Part shown: in pieces, positions 30,547 through 38,928 of the stretch
Layout: each line of letters opens with the position of its first letter
Position numbering within the stretch: position 1 is the first letter of the stretch
Assembly (NCBI GenBank): GCA_045123995.1
Contig: JBGVKY010000023.1
Coordinates: 1 to 64,000 of the forward strand
From: HGM11501 sp045123995
GTDB taxonomy: Bacteria > Bacillota > Clostridia > CAKSNL01 > HGM11501
Direction of reading: 5' to 3'
DNA: 64,000 bases
Notes under the pieces: generated by a model
The model's input: only the letters and a program-made list of their open reading frames with translations
Databases searched by the model: none
What the model was told of the DNA's origin: nothing
Program-made: the position numbers and the translations under genes

Positions 30547-31203
30547 TCAATTTCCAAAATCGCTTTCTATGTCAGGGATAGGGTCGTTTTCGTCTCTTTC
30601 AACACCGTACTGATAGCCTGAAAGTCCTTCTACGCTTCGCTCTAAGCAGATAGCGTCAAGTAAGTTTACTAATCCGTCACCATTCACATCACCCTTGGGA
30701 GAAATGTTTTCAGTATATCCGTCTGCCTTAACCGCATATCTTGCGATATAATCTGCATCATCTGAGTCAACTTCCTCGTCGCCGTTTACATCCTTTATAT
30801 CTTCTTCGGTCACCAAAATATTAGCTGTGGCTTTTAATGTATCTCCTGACTTTACGGAAACCTGATAGCTTCCTGCCGGAGCATCGGGCTTTACAATAAA
30901 TGTAAGGACAACCGTATTTACCGATTCCGCATCTTCCCAGCTGAGCTGGTAAGCGTTCTCCACCTTTCCGTGGTCAGCATTTTCCAAATCTTCGTCCTGT
31001 ATATCATATAAAAGCAAGGCAGCCTTATCATATGTAACATCCAAGCTGAGAGAATTTATACCATCGTTTTCAATGAAAAGTCTTAAATCAACCTTTGTAC
31101 CTGAAAGTCCAGAACCACCGATGGCAGTAACACTAACATCAGCAGCGAAAGATACGGAAAATAAAAGTAAAGCAGTTATAATTAAACAAAATATCTTTTT
31201 CAT
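30547..31203 (-). CDS. Secreted cohesin-like plus dockerin protein
   Basis: The 218-residue product has a signal peptide (1-20). A cohesin-type beta sandwich occupies about 22-135 (GTKVDLRLFIENDGINSLSLDVTYDKAALLLYDI, then VVLTFIVKPDAPAGSYQVSV). A type-I dockerin covers about 138-198, with two calcium-binding repeats (DVNGDEEVDSDDADYIARY and DVNGDGLVNLLDAICLERSV). A small protein with both halves of the cohesin-dockerin pair could cross-link surface proteins. It is 17 nt after a second cohesin-containing gene in the same operon, and that protein is a candidate partner. No cellulosomal enzymes are present nearby. Confidence 0.82.
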   Translation of the reverse strand: MKKIFCLIITALLLFSVSFAADVSVTAIGGSGLSGTKVDLRLFIENDGINSLSLDVTYDKAALLLYDIQDEDLENADHGKVENAYQLSWEDAESVNTVVLTFIVKPDAPAGSYQVSVKSGDTLKATANILVTEEDIKDVNGDEEVDSDDADYIARYAVKADGYTENISPKGDVNGDGLVNLLDAICLERSVEGLSGYQYGVERDENDPIPDIESDFGN

Positions 31204-31220
31204 ATAAACACCACCTTCTC

Positions 31221-33176
31221 TTATTTAACCTGAATAATTACGCTCTGGGTAGTACCTTCCCAGTAAACATCTGCGCCCAGGCTTTCGGAAATGAATCTTA
31301 CAGGAAGATAAGTTCTGTCATTTTCTATAAATGCATGTGAGTCAAGCTCTACCACTTTTCCGTTTACGGTAGCTGTTGCAGCATCTATGACAATTACAAT
31401 TTCAACATCATCTCTTACTACTTTAACTTCTCTTTTTTCATTGTCCCACAAAACTTCCGCTTTCAACGCTTCTGAAATAAATCTTATAGGAAGCATTGTT
31501 CTTGAATTTTTTATAACTGCAGATACATCATTTGTCTTCTTTTCACCAAAGACAACTGCATCCTTCTGACCTATTGTAAGAACAATTTCCTTTTCGGGCT
31601 TTCTTTCCCTGGGAGCAGTAAGTTCCGAGGGCTGCTCCGTGGGGGCAGGTGCTACGGGAGTTGGCTCTACGGGAGCAGGAGTTACAGGTGTGGGTGCTAC
31701 CGATGTAGTATTTCCGCCAATGATGACTTTATCATCGTCATCAGAAGGCACACTTATGCTTCCGCCACCGCCACCTGAATTCTTTTTAAATACCGCCTTA
31801 ATTTCCAAATCTTCCGTCGCATTAAATTCGTAAGTTCTTGATGTTCCAACGCTCTCCTCGTCTATTTCCCATCTTACAAATTTATATCCGCTTTTCGGAA
31901 CTGCATTTAAGGTTACCTTTTCTCCAAGCAAATATCTTCCTTCGCCTTTAACCTGGCCGCCCTTATCGGCTTCCACTGTTATCAAAGCTGTTTTTCCATT
32001 GGAAATACTTGTAATGAATGTATTCTTATTAAGTTCGTAGTTTTCATTCTTATCACCGGTTAATCTTATATTTTTAACTTCTACTCTTGTTCTTGTTTCA
32101 TTGAATTTTTCCAAAAGCTCTAACTGGATAAGTGAGAAGTTAATGGAAACTTTATCTGCATCTTCTTCCAAAACCCCATTAAATTCCACGGTGTTATCGT
32201 CAAGATTCAATTTCTTTACAGAAATTTCTTTCTTGGTGATTTCTCCCTTTAATTCGGGCATTATAAGATTGTAATTATCCTTATCCGCACCATCCAATGA
32301 AGAGGCTATTGTTACTGCCTTGTTCTTTCCTGCATCGGCATTTTCAAAGGTGCCGGTTTCTCCTAAAACCAGAGTAACGTCATCTTCTGCAACAACGCCT
32401 TTAAGGCTTCCGCCCTCATATTCTGCTACAGTTGTACCATCGTATATCTTGTCTTTCACTTCTATCCCTATAGCTTCAATGTCTTTAGGCGTTATTTCTA
32501 TCTTTGCAGAAAGCTCCAAATCATTATAACCCTCTTTTGTAAGGGTAACAGTAACTGTTTTTTCTCCCACATCTATAGCTTCGTTGTTTACATAAGTTAC
32601 TTCTGTTTCCACGGGAACAGTGCCTTCTATTTCAAGGCTTTTTGCCGTGCCGTCATATACGAAGCTTTTATCTTCCAAGGTAATTCCCTCAAAGTCAAGT
32701 TTTTCCCTTACGGTGATTTTTCCGTCTTCGGTATTAAGTGCAACACTTTTAAGATTGCTGTTATAAGCTTCCTTTACTGTTACAAAAACGGGATAGTCCC
32801 CCTCCTCTGCTCCTTCCTGAATTTCAAAGGTTAAGGTCGCCAAATCTCCGTTATATGTATAATCTTCAGTAGCTAAAGGATTGTACCATGAAATAAGGTA
32901 TTCTGACAAAGTATAATCATCGCTGTGATTTTCATTACCTAAATTACCCTTGTCCGAAACCGCCTTAAGTGTAAGATTGTCCGAATCATACTCAACTTCG
33001 ATTACAGCGGCAATAAGACCGGGGTTTTCAGAAATGCTTAATATAAGTTCCACTTCATTTCCCGGAAGTGATGTAATTTCCGAAAGAGAAACTACACCCC
33101 CTGCCCCGAAAGCCAGCGTTGCCGTCATGGAGAAAATGATGCTTAAGGCAAGTATTATTCCCAATATTTTTTTCAT
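31221..33176 (-). CDS. Large secreted protein: cohesin-like, YDG, bacterial repeat and stalk domains
   Basis: The 651-residue product has a signal peptide (1-24) and a cohesin-like domain (about 27-155: NEVELILSISENPGLIAAVIEVEYDSDNLTL, then GDLATLTFEIQEGAEEGDYPVFV). Two MBG/YDG-type beta domains follow (KSFVYDGTAKSLEIEGTVP; DKIYDGTTVAEYEGGSLKGV), with a bacterial repeat (GYKFVRWEIDEES). A Gly-rich and Pro/Thr/Val-rich linker leads to a C-terminal copper-amine-oxidase N-type stalk domain (RTMLPIRFISEALKAEVLWDNEKREV and RTYLPVRFISESLGADVYWEG). Such stalk domains are common in surface proteins of Clostridia. It is first in an operon with a cohesin-dockerin protein and has a consensus promoter. 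Confidence 0.82.
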   Translation of the reverse strand: MKKILGIILALSIIFSMTATLAFGAGGVVSLSEITSLPGNEVELILSISENPGLIAAVIEVEYDSDNLTLKAVSDKGNLGNENHSDDYTLSEYLISWYNPLATEDYTYNGDLATLTFEIQEGAEEGDYPVFVTVKEAYNSNLKSVALNTEDGKITVREKLDFEGITLEDKSFVYDGTAKSLEIEGTVPVETEVTYVNNEAIDVGEKTVTVTLTKEGYNDLELSAKIEITPKDIEAIGIEVKDKIYDGTTVAEYEGGSLKGVVAEDDVTLVLGETGTFENADAGKNKAVTIASSLDGADKDNYNLIMPELKGEITKKEISVKKLNLDDNTVEFNGVLEEDADKVSINFSLIQLELLEKFNETRTRVEVKNIRLTGDKNENYELNKNTFITSISNGKTALITVEADKGGQVKGEGRYLLGEKVTLNAVPKSGYKFVRWEIDEESVGTSRTYEFNATEDLEIKAVFKKNSGGGGGSISVPSDDDDKVIIGGNTTSVAPTPVTPAPVEPTPVAPAPTEQPSELTAPRERKPEKEIVLTIGQKDAVVFGEKKTNDVSAVIKNSRTMLPIRFISEALKAEVLWDNEKREVKVVRDDVEIVIVIDAATATVNGKVVELDSHAFIENDRTYLPVRFISESLGADVYWEGTTQSVIIQVK

Positions 33177-33226
33177 ATTCGGGTCCTCCTTTAATTAGCT
33201 TGTTTATACAAAATTTCTTACTATAC

Positions 33227-33255
33227 ATTATAACACAGGGAAAAAAAGATGTCAA
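33227..33255 (-). promoter_or_regulatory. Promoter of the cohesin-protein operon
   Basis: On the minus strand consensus TTGACA and TATAAT are 17 nt apart, with AAAGGAGG and ATG about 50 nt further on. Confidence 0.8.
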
Positions 33256-33261
33256 TTAAAT

Positions 33262-33300
33262 AAAAAAGACTCCGCACGGTGACCGTGCGGAGTCTTTTTT
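33262..33300. terminator. Terminator after the NhaC-family gene
   Basis: A long GC-rich inverted repeat (AAAAAAGACTCCGCACGGT and its complement, one-base centre) ends in a T-tract, 5 nt from the stop codon. Confidence 0.9.
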
Positions 33301-33304
33301 ATTT

Positions 33305-35092
33305 TTACTTATTCTTTGTAGCTGCTTTTATAACCAAAAGTGTACCAACCATAAGGATGATTCCCAAGGGAAGCATAATATATGCATTCTGTACGAAGCC
33401 TGCAATCAAGTAGCAAACCAGAGAAACTCCCGCAACTGTAAGTGCGTAAGGAAGCTGAGTGGTTACGTGGTTGATGTGATTTGACTGGCTTCCTGCCGAT
33501 GCCATGATTGTGGTATCGGAAATGGGTGAGCAATGGTCACCGCAAACAGCACCTGCCATGCAGGCAGAAATTGCGATGATGCAAAGAGTGTTATCTAAGC
33601 TGCCACCGAATACTGCAAGTACAATGGGAATGAGTATTCCGAATGTGCCCCATGAAGTTCCTGTTGCAAAGGAAAGACCTACAGCAATCAAGAATACGAT
33701 AGCGGGGATAAGAGCCATTACGGCAGTTCCGTTAATTCTTACAAATTCTGCAATTAAAACCTTTGCGCCCAAAGAATCGGTCATAGTCTTAAGAGTCCAA
33801 GCACAAGCCAGAATCATAATAGCGGGAACCATTGCCTTGAAGCCCTCGGGAATGGAATCCATGCAGTCTTTGAACTTGAGAACTCTTCTTGCCATAAAGT
33901 AAATTATGCTGAATATAAGACCTGCGAATGCGCCGTATACAAGACCTACAGAGGCATCAGCATTGGAGAATGCAACCATGAAGTTCCTGTAAGCATCACC
34001 CTCTGCGAAGAATCCGCCTGAATAGATAAGACCAAGTATGCAGGATACGATAAGTACCAAAACGGGAGCAACCAAATCCCATACGCTGCCTTTACCCTCT
34101 TCATCCTTAGCTTCCAAAACCTTGAACATTTCTGCATCTTCAGAGGAGAAAATGTCTCCTGCTTCTGCAGCGATTTCATGCTTTTTCATGGGACCGTAAT
34201 CAAATCTCATAAGAGCGATTACTATCATCATAACTATTGTTAAAATAGCGTAGAAGTTCCATGGAATAGCCTTTATGAAAAGTGAAAATCCGTTTTGTCC
34301 CTCGGGAACAAAACCTGCAACTGCCGCAGCCCATGAAGAAATGGGAGCTATGATACATACGGGAGCTGCTGTAGCATCTATTACATAAGCAAGCTTTGCT
34401 CTTGAAAGCTTGAACTTATCTGATACAGGTCTCATAACAGAGCCAACTGTAAGACAGTTAAAGTAGTCGTCAACGAAAATAAGTACACCGAGTGCAACTG
34501 TTGCAAGCTGCGCTCCAACCTTGGATTTAATGTGCTTTGCAGCCCATCTTCCGAATGCAGCTGAGCCACCTGCCTTATTCATAAGAGAAACTATTGCTCC
34601 AAGTACGATAAGGAAGATTATAATACCGATGTTGTAGGAATCAGCCACAGATGAAATAAATCCGTCAACGAAAAGATGGTCTATTGTGCCTGTAAAGCTG
34701 AAGTTTGAATATAAAAGTGCACCTGATAAAATCCCTATGAAGAGAGAAGAATAAACCTCTTTTGTTATAAGTGCAAGTGCAATTGCAATGATGGGAGGAA
34801 GAAGTGAAAGCCAGGTTGCATAGAAAGGAATTTCCTCTCTCACCTTGGCAAGAGCCTGGTCAAGTTCACTTTTGAACTCCTCTGTGTTTTCTACATTGTC
34901 TGCATAGCCGTCGATAAACTCGGTGGCAAGAGCCATTTCGTCTATCTCTTCTTCTACTTCTGCCACTTCTATAATTTCTTCTGCAATTTCTGTTTCTTCA
35001 GGTTCAGCCATAACGGTCATAAAGCCTGACAGCATAACGGAAAAAGCAAGCATAAGGCAGAAAAGAATTTTAATGTTCTTTGCGTTTTTCAT
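33305..35092 (-). CDS. NhaC-family transporter, predicted lysine uptake
   Basis: The 595-residue protein belongs to the NhaC superfamily of Na+-coupled carriers: about 11 membrane segments, with VALGVLIFVDDYFNCLTVGSVMRPVSD, DATAAPVCIIAPISSWAA, FATGTSWGTFGILIPI and AGAVCGDHCSPISDTT typical of the family. Unusually it begins with a signal-peptide-like segment (about 8-29) and a Glu-rich extracytoplasmic stretch (30-90) before the first carrier helix. A lysine riboswitch in its leader indicates that the substrate is lysine rather than sodium/proton exchange; NhaC-type lysine transporters under L-boxes are known. It is monocistronic. Confidence 0.85.
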   Translation of the reverse strand: MKNAKNIKILFCLMLAFSVMLSGFMTVMAEPEETEIAEEIIEVAEVEEEIDEMALATEFIDGYADNVENTEEFKSELDQALAKVREEIPFYATWLSLLPPIIAIALALITKEVYSSLFIGILSGALLYSNFSFTGTIDHLFVDGFISSVADSYNIGIIIFLIVLGAIVSLMNKAGGSAAFGRWAAKHIKSKVGAQLATVALGVLIFVDDYFNCLTVGSVMRPVSDKFKLSRAKLAYVIDATAAPVCIIAPISSWAAAVAGFVPEGQNGFSLFIKAIPWNFYAILTIVMMIVIALMRFDYGPMKKHEIAAEAGDIFSSEDAEMFKVLEAKDEEGKGSVWDLVAPVLVLIVSCILGLIYSGGFFAEGDAYRNFMVAFSNADASVGLVYGAFAGLIFSIIYFMARRVLKFKDCMDSIPEGFKAMVPAIMILACAWTLKTMTDSLGAKVLIAEFVRINGTAVMALIPAIVFLIAVGLSFATGTSWGTFGILIPIVLAVFGGSLDNTLCIIAISACMAGAVCGDHCSPISDTTIMASAGSQSNHINHVTTQLPYALTVAGVSLVCYLIAGFVQNAYIMLPLGIILMVGTLLVIKAATKNK

Positions 35093-35114
35093 TTTTTTAC
35101 CTCCATTTTTAAAT

Positions 35115-35151
35115 TAAATAAGCTGCAGAGCCCAAAGGTACCTGCAGCTTA
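35115..35151 (-). terminator. Expression-platform hairpin of the lysine riboswitch
   Basis: AAGCTGCAG pairs with CTGCAGCTT around a 13-nt loop, followed on the minus strand by ATTTAATTT. The T-tract is imperfect. It lies 23 nt before the NhaC-family start codon. Confidence 0.6.
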
Positions 35152-35164
35152 AAAAAGTGTCATA

Positions 35165-35330
35165 CTCTAAGATAGCTCACCGCAGATGCGACAGTGTAAT
35201 GCATATTCTGCATTACCCCAGTAAGTTAAGCCAGGCAGACTTAAACTCCTTCGGCAAAAGCCCCTTTCCTCCTTCTCCCATGCCTGAAGTTTCAAAAAGA
35301 AGTACTTTTGACTTTCGCGCCTCTATCACT
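35165..35330 (-). ncRNA. Lysine riboswitch (L-box)
   Basis: On the minus strand the conserved core occurs in order: GATAGAGGCGCGAA at the 5' side of P1, AGTACTTC, the core GGAAAGGGGC with TTTGCCGAAGG, CTGGCTTAAC, a hairpin around TAATGCAGAATATGCATTA, ACTGTCGCA, and GAGCTATCTTAG closing P1. This matches the lysC-type aptamer of Bacillus. It sits between a consensus promoter and an NhaC-family gene, with a terminator-like hairpin after it, so lysine is expected to switch off the transporter. Confidence 0.93.
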
Positions 35331-35340
35331 CATTTTCTTA

Positions 35341-35369
35341 ATTCTACCATAAACTCCATATTTCGTCAA
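35341..35369 (-). promoter_or_regulatory. Promoter of the riboswitch transcript
   Basis: On the minus strand TTGACG and TAGAAT are 17 nt apart. The predicted start near 35334 falls right at the 5' end of the aptamer. Confidence 0.78.
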
Positions 35370-35397
35370 GTTTTTTATATTTTTTTATTATCCTCCC

Positions 35398-35426
35398 TTG
35401 CAATAAATAAAATTAAATGTTATACT
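35398..35426 (+). promoter_or_regulatory. Promoter of the zinc-ribbon membrane protein gene
   Basis: TTGCAA and TATACT are 17 nt apart, about 35 nt before the TTG start. Confidence 0.6.
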
Positions 35427-35461
35427 GATAAAAAACATATTATAAGAAAGGATTGAATCAC

Positions 35462-35989
35462 TTGAACAAAAGCATCGGAAAAACAATAACAAAAGCTGCA
35501 GCCATCACTCTGGGGGCTCTTTTACTCTTGGCAGGTCTTATCAATCCTTTAACTCATTATGCAGGGCTGGAAAATCCCGCCATATGCGACACCGTCACCT
35601 TCAATGAACGGAGCGACGGGCTTTATGACATAAATATAAGCTATCACTACTTTGTCTCCGGCAGGGAGTATCAGGGCTCTTTAAAAACCACTGGGGAATA
35701 TGATGAGACCATTTCTCTTTCAACCCATTATGTCAGATATCTTCCCCTTCTCCCCTCCCTTGGAATTTTAGATTCTTTCTATAAACTTCCCTTAGAAAGC
35801 ATCCTTTCAGCTTCCTTTGGCTTTGTCTTTCTTGTTTTGGGGCTTTTTATAAAAACCGCAAGAAAGGAGTCCAAAACAAAGGCAAAAGAAACCCCTATCA
35901 AAAAAGCTTTTGTCTGTCCCGCCTGCCTTAAGGAAGTTGATTCCGACAGTATATTCTGTAATTACTGCGGAAGAAAAATATTGTTTTAA
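35462..35989 (+). CDS. Membrane protein with C-terminal zinc ribbon
   Basis: The 175-residue product has a transmembrane helix at about 11-30, an extracytoplasmic domain of about 90 residues (TFNERSDGLYDINISYHYFVSGREYQGSL), and a second helix at about 120-140. A cytoplasmic zinc ribbon, CPACLKEVDSDSIFCNYCG, ends the protein. The middle part resembles DUF3592-type domains. TTG 35462 is preferred, nine nt after AAAGGA; the TTG at 35453 directly abuts that site. Function is unknown. It shares the intergenic region with the lysine-riboswitch gene but has its own promoter and terminator. Confidence 0.7.
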   Translation: MNKSIGKTITKAAAITLGALLLLAGLINPLTHYAGLENPAICDTVTFNERSDGLYDINISYHYFVSGREYQGSLKTTGEYDETISLSTHYVRYLPLLPSLGILDSFYKLPLESILSASFGFVFLVLGLFIKTARKESKTKAKETPIKKAFVCPACLKEVDSDSIFCNYCGRKILF

Positions 35990-35997
35990 ATAGTAGC

Positions 35998-36032
35998 AAA
36001 AAAGCTTGTGTGGATTTCACACAAGCTTTTTA
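35998..36032. terminator. Convergent terminator before topB end
   Basis: AAAAAGCTTGTGTG pairs with CACACAAGCTTTTT around GATTT. It overlaps the topB stop codon and ends both convergent genes. Confidence 0.88.
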
Positions 36033-38123
36033 ATTGAAATCAAATACTACTTTCTTCTCTTCGTCAAGCTTAAGGTAAGCATCAAAGGTTTTTCCGCTTT
36101 TCTTAGATACAAAACCCTGTATCTTATACGTCTTTCCCGTTTTTAAGAGCTGTTTTACATTGGCAAGGGAAATTTCCCTCTGGCAGATGTTTCCGCCAAT
36201 TTTAAATGTACAGCCTTCTTTATACCCCTTACATCCGTAACCGAAGCGGTTTCTTATAACCTCTTTTCCGCAGAGGGGACAAATTCCCGCCACATCTCCG
36301 AAAAAGCCGGTGTCCTTATCTCTCTCCGGCGGTGCGGCGTTTTCCTTGAACACCGAAAGGATTTCTTCTTTGGCAATTTTTAGGCTGTCTTCTATTTCAA
36401 ATTCGCCCCTATAAACCTTTTTAAGAGCTTTACCAAGCTCACTGGTCTTATATTTATCCATGCTTATATTCATTTTAGATAGGGACTCTATTAAAAATTC
36501 TCCCCCGGGAAGTATGGTATAAACGTCCTTTTTAAGGCTTATATATCCGCTTTTTTTGGCATTATCGATAATTCCCGTTCTGGTTGCCTCGGTACCAAGC
36601 TCAAGCCCCTCAAAGATGGCGCGATATTCTTCAGTATCGTCGTCATCCTTAGCCTCCGCCAGATCCTCCTTGAAAGGATTTTTAAGATAGTTATTAAGTG
36701 TTTCTATGGTATAATGCTTTGGCGGCGAGGTTTCCTTTTCTGTCAGCACAAATTCTGTATTTACTTTATCTCCCTTTTCAAGATTGGGCAAAACCTTGTC
36801 TTTTTTTCCGTAATCATCATATTTTGTCCAGCCCGGCTCTATCATGACTACTCCCTTTAGGTTAAAGGTCTCCAAAGTGCCTATATCTATGGTAATTTCC
36901 GTTTTCTGCACCTTGCAGTCTTCCTTGCAGAAAACAGCTGCAAAACGGCGCATCACAGTGCTGTATACCTTATATTCCGCTTCTGAAAGGCTTTCTTTTT
37001 TAGGAATTTTGTGTGTGGGTGTCAGAGCGGAATGAGACTCTATTTTAGAATCGTCAAATATAGTCTTTTTGTCCTTGAATTCCAGATCGTACCCTAAATC
37101 AATGAAGGCTGAAATTATATTTTTGATTTTCCCGGCTTCTGCCTTGGCAAGATATTCTGAGTTTGTTCTGGGGTAGGTCACATAACCCTTTTCATAAAGT
37201 CCCTGAAGAACTTTAAGACTTTCTTCCATGCTCATTTTATACTTTTTACCAAGTACATTCTGAAGCTTTGTAAGAGAATAGAGCTTCCCCGGTGACAAAA
37301 TATCCTTTTTTGTTTTCTTTTCCGTAACTCTGGCTTCTGCTTCATTTAATTTATTGCAGTAGTCTGCCCCCTCTGAAAGTTCTTCTTTTGAAAACTTTTT
37401 CTTACTTAAAAGCTCAATTTCTTCTCCTTTTGTTTCGCATTTTGACAAAGGAGCATAATAGATTTCGCTCTTAAAGTTTTTAATTGCCATATCCCTGTCG
37501 TAAATAGCTTTTACGATGGGAACTATAACTCTTCCCACACGTAAAAGTGTACCTGTTTTCAAAGTTGCATAACGCGTAAGATTTACCCCGTAAAGCCAGT
37601 CGATATATGTTCTTGCATAGCCTTCCTTGGCTAAAAGCTCATATTCCGACTCATCTTTCATGGTTTTAAGACCCTCTAATATAGTTTCATTAGTCTGGTC
37701 AGGGAGCCATAGTCTTTTAAATTTCTTTCCCTTGGGCTCTGATTTACTCACACAGGTTCTTATTATAATTTCACCCTCACGGTCGGAGTCCCCTGCATTT
37801 ACGATTGTATCAACATCGCCTCTGTTGCAAAGGCTTTTTATGGTCTCAAACTGATTTTTAACCCCCGAATCCACTTTTCCGTCTTTATCCTTTTTAAGGT
37901 CAAACACAAATTTTTCGGGAAAGCACGGAATATTATCCAAAGACCATCGCCCCGTCTCTGAGGGCTTGTAATATTCAATATCACAAAGAGAAAACAAATG
38001 ACCGAAAGCCCAGGTTACAATGTATCCTGAGCCCTCAAAATAATTTCCCTTTTTATTCATTTTTCCGATAGCCGATGCGATGTTTCTGGCAAGGCTCGGT
38101 TTTTCAGCGATTATCAATATCAT
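36030..38123 (-). CDS. topB: DNA topoisomerase III
   Basis: A type IA topoisomerase of 697 residues that relaxes and decatenates DNA. The Toprim domain starts MILIIAEKPSLARNIASAIG, with NAGDSDREGEIIIR for metal binding. The catalytic Tyr is in YVTYPRTNSEYL. ELGTEATRTGIIDNAKKSGYI follows. The C-terminus has one four-Cys zinc finger (CPLCGKEVIRNRFGYGCKGYKEGC) and a short TOPRIM_C_rpt-like tail. Length and domain order are typical of Bacillota TopB proteins, some of which are on mobile elements, but its neighbours here are chromosomal-type genes. Confidence 0.94.
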   Translation of the reverse strand: MILIIAEKPSLARNIASAIGKMNKKGNYFEGSGYIVTWAFGHLFSLCDIEYYKPSETGRWSLDNIPCFPEKFVFDLKKDKDGKVDSGVKNQFETIKSLCNRGDVDTIVNAGDSDREGEIIIRTCVSKSEPKGKKFKRLWLPDQTNETILEGLKTMKDESEYELLAKEGYARTYIDWLYGVNLTRYATLKTGTLLRVGRVIVPIVKAIYDRDMAIKNFKSEIYYAPLSKCETKGEEIELLSKKKFSKEELSEGADYCNKLNEAEARVTEKKTKKDILSPGKLYSLTKLQNVLGKKYKMSMEESLKVLQGLYEKGYVTYPRTNSEYLAKAEAGKIKNIISAFIDLGYDLEFKDKKTIFDDSKIESHSALTPTHKIPKKESLSEAEYKVYSTVMRRFAAVFCKEDCKVQKTEITIDIGTLETFNLKGVVMIEPGWTKYDDYGKKDKVLPNLEKGDKVNTEFVLTEKETSPPKHYTIETLNNYLKNPFKEDLAEAKDDDDTEEYRAIFEGLELGTEATRTGIIDNAKKSGYISLKKDVYTILPGGEFLIESLSKMNISMDKYKTSELGKALKKVYRGEFEIEDSLKIAKEEILSVFKENAAPPERDKDTGFFGDVAGICPLCGKEVIRNRFGYGCKGYKEGCTFKIGGNICQREISLANVKQLLKTGKTYKIQGFVSKKSGKTFDAYLKLDEEKKVVFDFN

Positions 38124-38140
38124 ATTTTCACCAAATTATA

Positions 38141-38193
38141 AAAACGGGAGTGCGGGAAGTTCCTTTAAGGAAAATTCCGTGCCATCCCGTTTT
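38141..38193 (-). terminator. Terminator of the amino-acid ABC operon
   Basis: AAAACGGGA pairs with TCCCGTTTT, enclosing further imperfect pairing (GCGGGAA/TTCCGTGC). A short T-run follows on the minus strand. It separates the ABC operon from topB. Confidence 0.65.
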
Positions 38194-38199
38194 ATTTTA

Positions 38200-38928
38200 T
38201 TATAGAACCTTACTTAAGAAGGACTTTGTTCTTTCGTTTTTGGGATTTGTAAATATCTCCTCGGGAGTGCCCTCTTCCATAACGATACCCTCGTCAATGA
38301 AAAGCACTCTGTCCGCAACTTCCTTGGCAAATCCCATTTCGTGGGTTACCACCACCATGGTCATGCCTTCCTTTGCCAGTTCCTTCATAACCTGCAATAC
38401 CTCTCCTACCATTTCAGGGTCAAGAGCACTTGTAGGTTCGTCAAAAAGCATAACCTCGGGATTCATGGCAAGGGCACGAGCAATCGCAACTCTCTGCTGC
38501 TGACCGCCTGAAAGCTGTCCCGGATATGCATCTGCCTTTTCAGGAAGCCCTACTCTTTCAAGAAGAGATATAGCCTTTGCCTCTGCTTCCTTTTCACTCA
38601 TAAGCTTAAGCTTTACGGGTGCAAGCATAATATTTTTCTTAACGGACATATGAGGAAAGAGATTAAACTGCTGAAATACCATACCCATTTTCTGACGAAG
38701 CTTATTTATATCCTGCTTGGGATCGGTAATATCCGCATTCTTGAAGTAGATATGTCCCTCTGTAGGCTGTTCAAGAAGATTAAGGCAACGTAAAAATGTA
38801 GACTTTCCGCTTCCCGAAGGACCAATTACACATACAACCTCACCCTTTTTGATATGCTGGTCGATACCGTTTAATACAACATGGTCGCCGAACGCCTTTT
38901 TAAGACCATTAACGTTTATCACTTTCAC
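38200..38928 (-). CDS. Polar amino-acid ABC transporter, ATPase
   Basis: The 242-residue GlnQ/HisP-type ATPase drives import through the permease encoded just upstream. It has Walker A GPSGSGKST, Q-loop MVFQQFNLFPHM, signature LSGGQQQRVAIARAL, Walker B VMLFDEPTSALDPE and H-loop VVTHEMGFA. The start is GTG 38928 (a second GTG two codons later is possible), after GGAGG, and it overlaps the permease gene by 20 nt. Substrate is a polar amino acid; which one cannot be told from the ATPase. Confidence 0.94.
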   Translation of the reverse strand: MKVINVNGLKKAFGDHVVLNGIDQHIKKGEVVCVIGPSGSGKSTFLRCLNLLEQPTEGHIYFKNADITDPKQDINKLRQKMGMVFQQFNLFPHMSVKKNIMLAPVKLKLMSEKEAEAKAISLLERVGLPEKADAYPGQLSGGQQQRVAIARALAMNPEVMLFDEPTSALDPEMVGEVLQVMKELAKEGMTMVVVTHEMGFAKEVADRVLFIDEGIVMEEGTPEEIFTNPKNERTKSFLSKVL

